64,000 nucleotides of DNA from Streptomyces sp. AC550_RSS872 (GTDB lineage: Bacteria > Actinomycetota > Actinomycetes > Streptomycetales > Streptomycetaceae). A model generated the notes under the pieces. It was not told where the DNA came from, ran no database searches, and saw nothing but the letters and a program-made list of their open reading frames with translations. The translations under genes were made by a program, and so were the position numbers. Shown here one piece after another: positions 60,874 through 64,000 of the stretch; the stretch's first letter is position 1, and each line of letters starts with the position of its first letter. The stretch is from contig NZ_JAGMUL010000015.1 of NCBI RefSeq assembly GCF_019049285.1, positions 124,001 through 188,000 of the forward strand. The letters are read 5' to 3'.

Positions 60874-60891
60874 GTGGTCCTGACGGACCAC
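60874..60891. promoter_or_regulatory. Inverted repeat in the modA leader
   Basis: GTGGTCC (60874-60880) and GGACCAC (60885-60891) around TGAC, 41 bp upstream of the modA ATG. A possible -10 (TATCAT, minus strand of 60907-60912) and -35 (TTCACC, minus strand of 60928-60933) would place it in the early transcript, suited to an operator for the neighbouring Mop-domain regulator or to a leader hairpin. Confidence 0.5.
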
Positions 60892-61087
60892 GTACGCCAT
60901 GCGTCGATGATAATGCCGCAGATGCCAGGTGAAAGTCTCCTGTCGCATCGCATGAGCGGGCACTGCGGTACCGGTGGGTTGCATGTGCGTTTGTACGGGA
61001 CCGGCGGAGCGGGTGTGCGCGCCCACCTGGGACCCACGGCTGGAGCTCACCCGGCTCAGCTCGGCTGGGAGCCCGACTCGGCTTCGC

Positions 61088-61483
61088 TCAGGCCCGGTCG
61101 ATGTGCACGTTCGTCGACTTCACCCGGGCCGTGGCCTCCATGCCGACCTCCAGGCCCAGCTCTTCCACGGCCTCCCGCGTCAGCAGGGACACCAGCCGGT
61201 GCGGACCGGCCTGGATCTCCACCTGGGCGGCGACGTCGCCGAGCTTCACGGCGGTGACGATGCCGGGGAAGGCGTTGCGGACGGACGTGTACGACAGGTC
61301 CTCCTCGCCGTCACCGGACCTGGCCAGCTCCACGGAGAACGCGGCCAGGTCCTTCCCGTCGATGAGGCGGCGCCCGCCCTCGTCGCGGTGGGTGGCGACG
61401 CGGCCGGCGTCCGCCCACCGTCGCGCGGTGTCGGGGCTCACCCCGAGCAGACGGGCCGCCTGGCCGATCGTGTAGGACTGCAT
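61088..61483 (-). CDS. HTH-Mop (molybdenum-binding) regulator
   Basis: A 131-residue protein joining a MerR/excisionase-like helix-turn-helix (YTIGQAARLLGVSPDTARRW, residues 4-23) to a C-terminal Mop/TOBE domain (SYTSVRNAFPGIVTAVKLGD to VKSTNVHI, about 68-128). Mop domains bind molybdate. It is upstream of modABC on the same strand and most probably senses molybdate and regulates the transporter. A TATCTT box about seven bases before the ATG suggests a leaderless message. Confidence 0.87.
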   Translation of the reverse strand: MQSYTIGQAARLLGVSPDTARRWADAGRVATHRDEGGRRLIDGKDLAAFSVELARSGDGEEDLSYTSVRNAFPGIVTAVKLGDVAAQVEIQAGPHRLVSLLTREAVEELGLEVGMEATARVKSTNVHIDRA

Positions 61484-61860
61484 ACGCGCCAAGATAGGCG
61501 ATCAGGGCAGAGCCGCCGGTGAGTACCCCGCGAGCCGTACCGTCTCCCCGGACGATCACCGGTCGGTCTGTTCATCGCCCCCACCGGTGTGCGTGCTCGC
61601 GGTGAGGCCCGTACGCGACGGGCCCGTGCCGCCCGCACCCGCTGCGGGGTCCGGCACCGGCCGCCCGTTCGGCCACGACCCGGAGGCGCCCCATGTGCCG
61701 GCCGTGGCCTGCGCGTTCGCGCGGCTGCGGGGCGAGCAGCGGACGCCGGACCCCACGCCCGCGAACACCGAGCCCATCCTCACCCTCGACTGCCCCGAGT
61801 CACCCAGGGCGACAGGGGGCAGACCTTCGGCGGAGGCGAACCCGATCGGAGAGGAAGACG
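61484..61860. other. Divergent region before pntA, no gene seen
   Basis: This 377-bp region holds the promoters of the Mop regulator and pntAB. Open frames on both strands run through it but lack ribosome sites and family-like sequence, so I call no gene. Confidence 0.5.
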
Positions 61861-63441
61861 ATGGCCCCATCGGAACAGGAACCGGAACAGCAGGCCCAGC
61901 GGATCGGCATACCCGCCGAGTCCACCGCGGGCGAGACCAGGGTGGCGGCGACCCCCGCCACCGTGGCCCGGCTGGTCGCGCTGGGCTACCACGTGGTCGT
62001 GGAACCGGGGGCGGGGGAGCTGTCCCGCTTCTCCGACGCGGCCTACGAGGAGGCGGGCGCCCGGCTCGGCGACCCGTGGCCGGCCGAGATCGTGCTGAAG
62101 GTCAACGGCCCGTCGAGCGAGGAGATCGGCCGGCTGCGCGACGGAACGACGCTGATCGCGCTCATCGGCCCCGCGCTCAACCCGGACCTGGTCGAGGAGT
62201 TGGCCCGGCGGCCGATCACCGTGCTCGCCATGGACGCCGTACCGCGCATCTCGCGTGCCCAGTCCCTGGACGTCCTCAGCTCCATGGCGAACATCGCCGG
62301 ATACCGGGCCGTGGTCGAGGCCGCGCACGCCTTCGGCCGCTTCTTCACCGGCCAGGTGACCGCCGCCGGCAAGGTGCCGCCCGCCAAGGTGCTCGTGGCC
62401 GGCGCCGGAGTGGCCGGACTCGCGGCGATCGGTGCGGCCCACAGCCTCGGCGCCGTGGTCCGCGCCACCGACCCCCGGCCCGAGGTCGCCGAACAGGTGC
62501 GTTCGCTGGGCGGGGAGTTCCTCGAGGTACGGCCAGAACAGGCCGAAATGGAGGTCAGCGCCGACGGATACGCCAAGGCCACCTCGGACGACTACAACCG
62601 GCTCGCCGCGCGGCTCTACGCCGAGCAGGCGGCCGACGTCGACATCATCATCACCACCGCGCTCATCCCAGGCCGGCCCGCGCCGCGGCTCATCACCGCC
62701 CAGGACGTCGCGCGGATGAAGCCCGGCAGCGTGATCGTCGACATGGCGGCGGCCCAGGGCGGCAACGTCGAGGGAACGGTCGCGGGCAAGGCGGTCGTCA
62801 CCGACAACGACGTGACGGTCATCGGCTACACCGACCTGCCCGGCCGGCTCCCCGCCCAGGCGTCCCAGCTGTACGGCACCAACCTCGTCAACCTGATGAA
62901 ACTGCTCACCCCCGGCAAGGACGGCCGGCTGGTCCTCGACTTCGAGGACGTGGTGCAGCGGTCGATGACCGTGGTCCGTGACGGCGAGAAGACCTGGCCG
63001 CCCCCACCCGTTCAGGTGTCCGCCGCGCCAACCCCCACCCCTGCCCATGGCCCGGAACCGGCCGCGCTCCCCGACGCCGGGGCGAGGCCCGCCCGCTCCG
63101 CGCGGTCCGGATACGCCCTCGTCGGCGCCGGAGCGCTCGCGCTCTTCCTGGTGACCGCCTTCTCGCCGCCCCAACTGATCGCCCACTTCACGGTCTTCGT
63201 CCTGGCGATCGTCATCGGCTTCTACGTCATCGGCCATGTGCACCACGCGCTGCACACCCCGCTGATGTCGGTCACCAACGCGATCTCCGGGATCGTCGTG
63301 GTCGGCGCGCTGCTCCAGATCGGGCACGGGAACACCGTGGTGACCGTGCTGTCGTTCGCCGCGATCCTGCTGGCGAGCATCAACGTCTTCGGCGGATTCG
63401 CCGTCACCCGCCGCATGCTCGGCATGTTCTCGAAGGGCTGA
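61861..63441 (+). CDS. pntA: Proton-translocating NAD(P) transhydrogenase, alpha subunit
   Basis: A 526-residue subunit. Domain I (about 1-385) binds NAD(H): [22 protein letters not shown] start, the Rossmann loop [22 protein letters not shown], and the mobile-loop block [21 protein letters not shown] Pro/Ala-rich linker leads to membrane helices at about 435-525. The alpha subunit is unsplit (alpha1 and alpha2 fused). With PntB it uses the proton gradient to make NADPH from NADH. ATG 61861 follows GGAGAGG at about 6 nt. It is 6 bp before pntB. Confidence 0.92.
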   Translation: MAPSEQEPEQQAQRIGIPAESTAGETRVAATPATVARLVALGYHVVVEPGAGELSRFSDAAYEEAGARLGDPWPAEIVLKVNGPSSEEIGRLRDGTTLIALIGPALNPDLVEELARRPITVLAMDAVPRISRAQSLDVLSSMANIAGYRAVVEAAHAFGRFFTGQVTAAGKVPPAKVLVAGAGVAGLAAIGAAHSLGAVVRATDPRPEVAEQVRSLGGEFLEVRPEQAEMEVSADGYAKATSDDYNRLAARLYAEQAADVDIIITTALIPGRPAPRLITAQDVARMKPGSVIVDMAAAQGGNVEGTVAGKAVVTDNDVTVIGYTDLPGRLPAQASQLYGTNLVNLMKLLTPGKDGRLVLDFEDVVQRSMTVVRDGEKTWPPPPVQVSAAPTPTPAHGPEPAALPDAGARPARSARSGYALVGAGALALFLVTAFSPPQLIAHFTVFVLAIVIGFYVIGHVHHALHTPLMSVTNAISGIVVVGALLQIGHGNTVVTVLSFAAILLASINVFGGFAVTRRMLGMFSKG

Positions 63442-63447
63442 TCACGG

Positions 63448-64000
63448 ATGACCACCGCCACGGCCGCAGAGGCCGCATACGTCGTCGCCGCGCTGCTGTT
63501 CATCCTCAGCCTCGCCGGACTCTCCCAGCACCGGACCTCCCGCTCGGGGGTCGTCTGGGGCATCGCCGGCATGGTCATCGCCCTGGCCGCCACCGTCGGC
63601 CTCGCCTCCCGGAGCATCAGCGCCACCGGGCTCGTGCTGATCGCCGTCGCCACGGCCGTCGGCGCGGGCATCGGACTGTGGCGTGCCCGGGTCGTCGAGA
63701 TGACCGGCATGCCGGAACTGATCGCCATCATGCACAGCCTCGTCGGCCTCGCCGCCGCGTTCGTCGGCTGTAACGGCTACCTCGACGTCGACGCCGGAGG
63801 CCACACCGGGCAGGAGATCACCGGCTCACTGCTGCGCATCCACCACGCCGAGGTGTTCATCGGCGTGTTCATCGGCGCCGTCACCTTCACCGGTTCCGTC
63901 GTCGCCTATCTGAAACTGTCGGCGCGGATCAAGTCCCGGCCGCTCATGCTGCCCGGCAGACACATCCTCAACCTGGGTGCGCTCGCCGCGTTCGCCGTGC
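63448..64000 (+). CDS. pntB: NAD(P) transhydrogenase beta subunit (partial, runs off the window)
   Basis: The first 184 codons are visible. ATG 63448 lies 6 bp after the pntA stop with GAAGGG about 10 nt upstream. The N-terminal helices include [18 protein letters not shown], then [22 protein letters not shown] and [20 protein letters not shown], characteristic of PntB; the conserved His in IMHS and the RPLMLPGRH loop are proton-pathway features. The NADP-binding domain III lies outside the window. Confidence 0.92.
   Translation, partial: MTTATAAEAAYVVAALLFILSLAGLSQHRTSRSGVVWGIAGMVIALAATVGLASRSISATGLVLIAVATAVGAGIGLWRARVVEMTGMPELIAIMHSLVGLAAAFVGCNGYLDVDAGGHTGQEITGSLLRIHHAEVFIGVFIGAVTFTGSVVAYLKLSARIKSRPLMLPGRHILNLGALAAFAV

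Noticed and set aside
61587..61860. Plus-strand frame before pntA
   Set aside because: Low-complexity Pro/Ala/Arg sequence without ribosome site; the pntA start with a strong ribosome site lies in another frame.

Overview
The window is very high in G+C, uses GTG and TTG starts freely, has GC-rich hairpin terminators and carries gene families typical of Streptomyces (DUF5709, Streptomyces-type graspetide genes, SpoIIE phosphatases, F420-dependent oxidoreductase, GH46 and GH64 secreted hydrolases). It is best read as a piece of a Streptomyces chromosome. I see no tRNA, rRNA, CRISPR array, insertion sequence or integrase. Both edge genes are cut: an unknown gene at the left and pntB at the right.

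Layout. 1-10 kb: unknown partial gene, P-loop kinase, GT-C-like membrane protein, a proteasome beta-subunit relic, an uncharacterised protein, an amino-acid permease, a DUF5709 protein, soluble transhydrogenase sthA and a molybdopterin (sulfite-oxidase-type) enzyme. 10-20 kb: secreted GH64 glucanase with two LacI-type operators, acetyltransferase, Gfo/Idh/MocA oxidoreductase, aldo/keto reductase, a glycosyltransferase pair, NmrA-type protein, an acyl-CoA-synthetase relic and a GlxA-type regulator divergent from a membrane protein. 20-28 kb: a graspetide (ATP-grasp RiPP) pair tgmA-tgmB, DUF1232 protein, lamin-tail protein, a broken DUF1152 gene, iron-box-linked ferredoxin-NADP reductase and a chitosanase with a palindromic operator. 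28-46 kb: a partner-switching (stress/sigma) hub with three SpoIIE-type phosphatases, three stand-alone HATPase anti-sigma-like proteins, two SigB-family sigma factors and one STAS antagonist, interspersed with a TPR protein, a methyltransferase, an ABC exporter and three relics. 46-58 kb: acetyltransferase, DUF817 protein, monooxygenase, streptogrisin-like protease with a LacI-type operator, aldo/keto reductase, a shredded sugar-kinase relic, a SRPBCC/F420/HxlR operon, M1 peptidase, cytochrome P450 and DUF488 protein. 58-64 kb: molybdate transporter modABC, a Mop/HTH regulator, and membrane transhydrogenase pntAB.

How parts fit. The phosphatases, HATPase proteins, STAS protein and sigma factors have all the roles needed for a SigB/SigF-type partner-switching network. 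modABC plus its regulator would supply molybdenum to enzymes such as the sulfite-oxidase-like protein. The window holds both an energy-independent (SthA) and a proton-driven (PntAB) transhydrogenase. GH64, chitosanase and the S1 protease are secreted polymer degraders, and two of them share the same operator motif.

The most unusual features are the tgmA-tgmB graspetide pair without a nearby methyltransferase gene, a small cysteine-rich gene broken by a single in-frame TAA, and an accumulation of recognisable relics of housekeeping-type genes (prcB, rarA, acyl-CoA synthetase, DUF1152, MarR-like, PfkB kinase). All calls are from reading the sequence; no database search was run.
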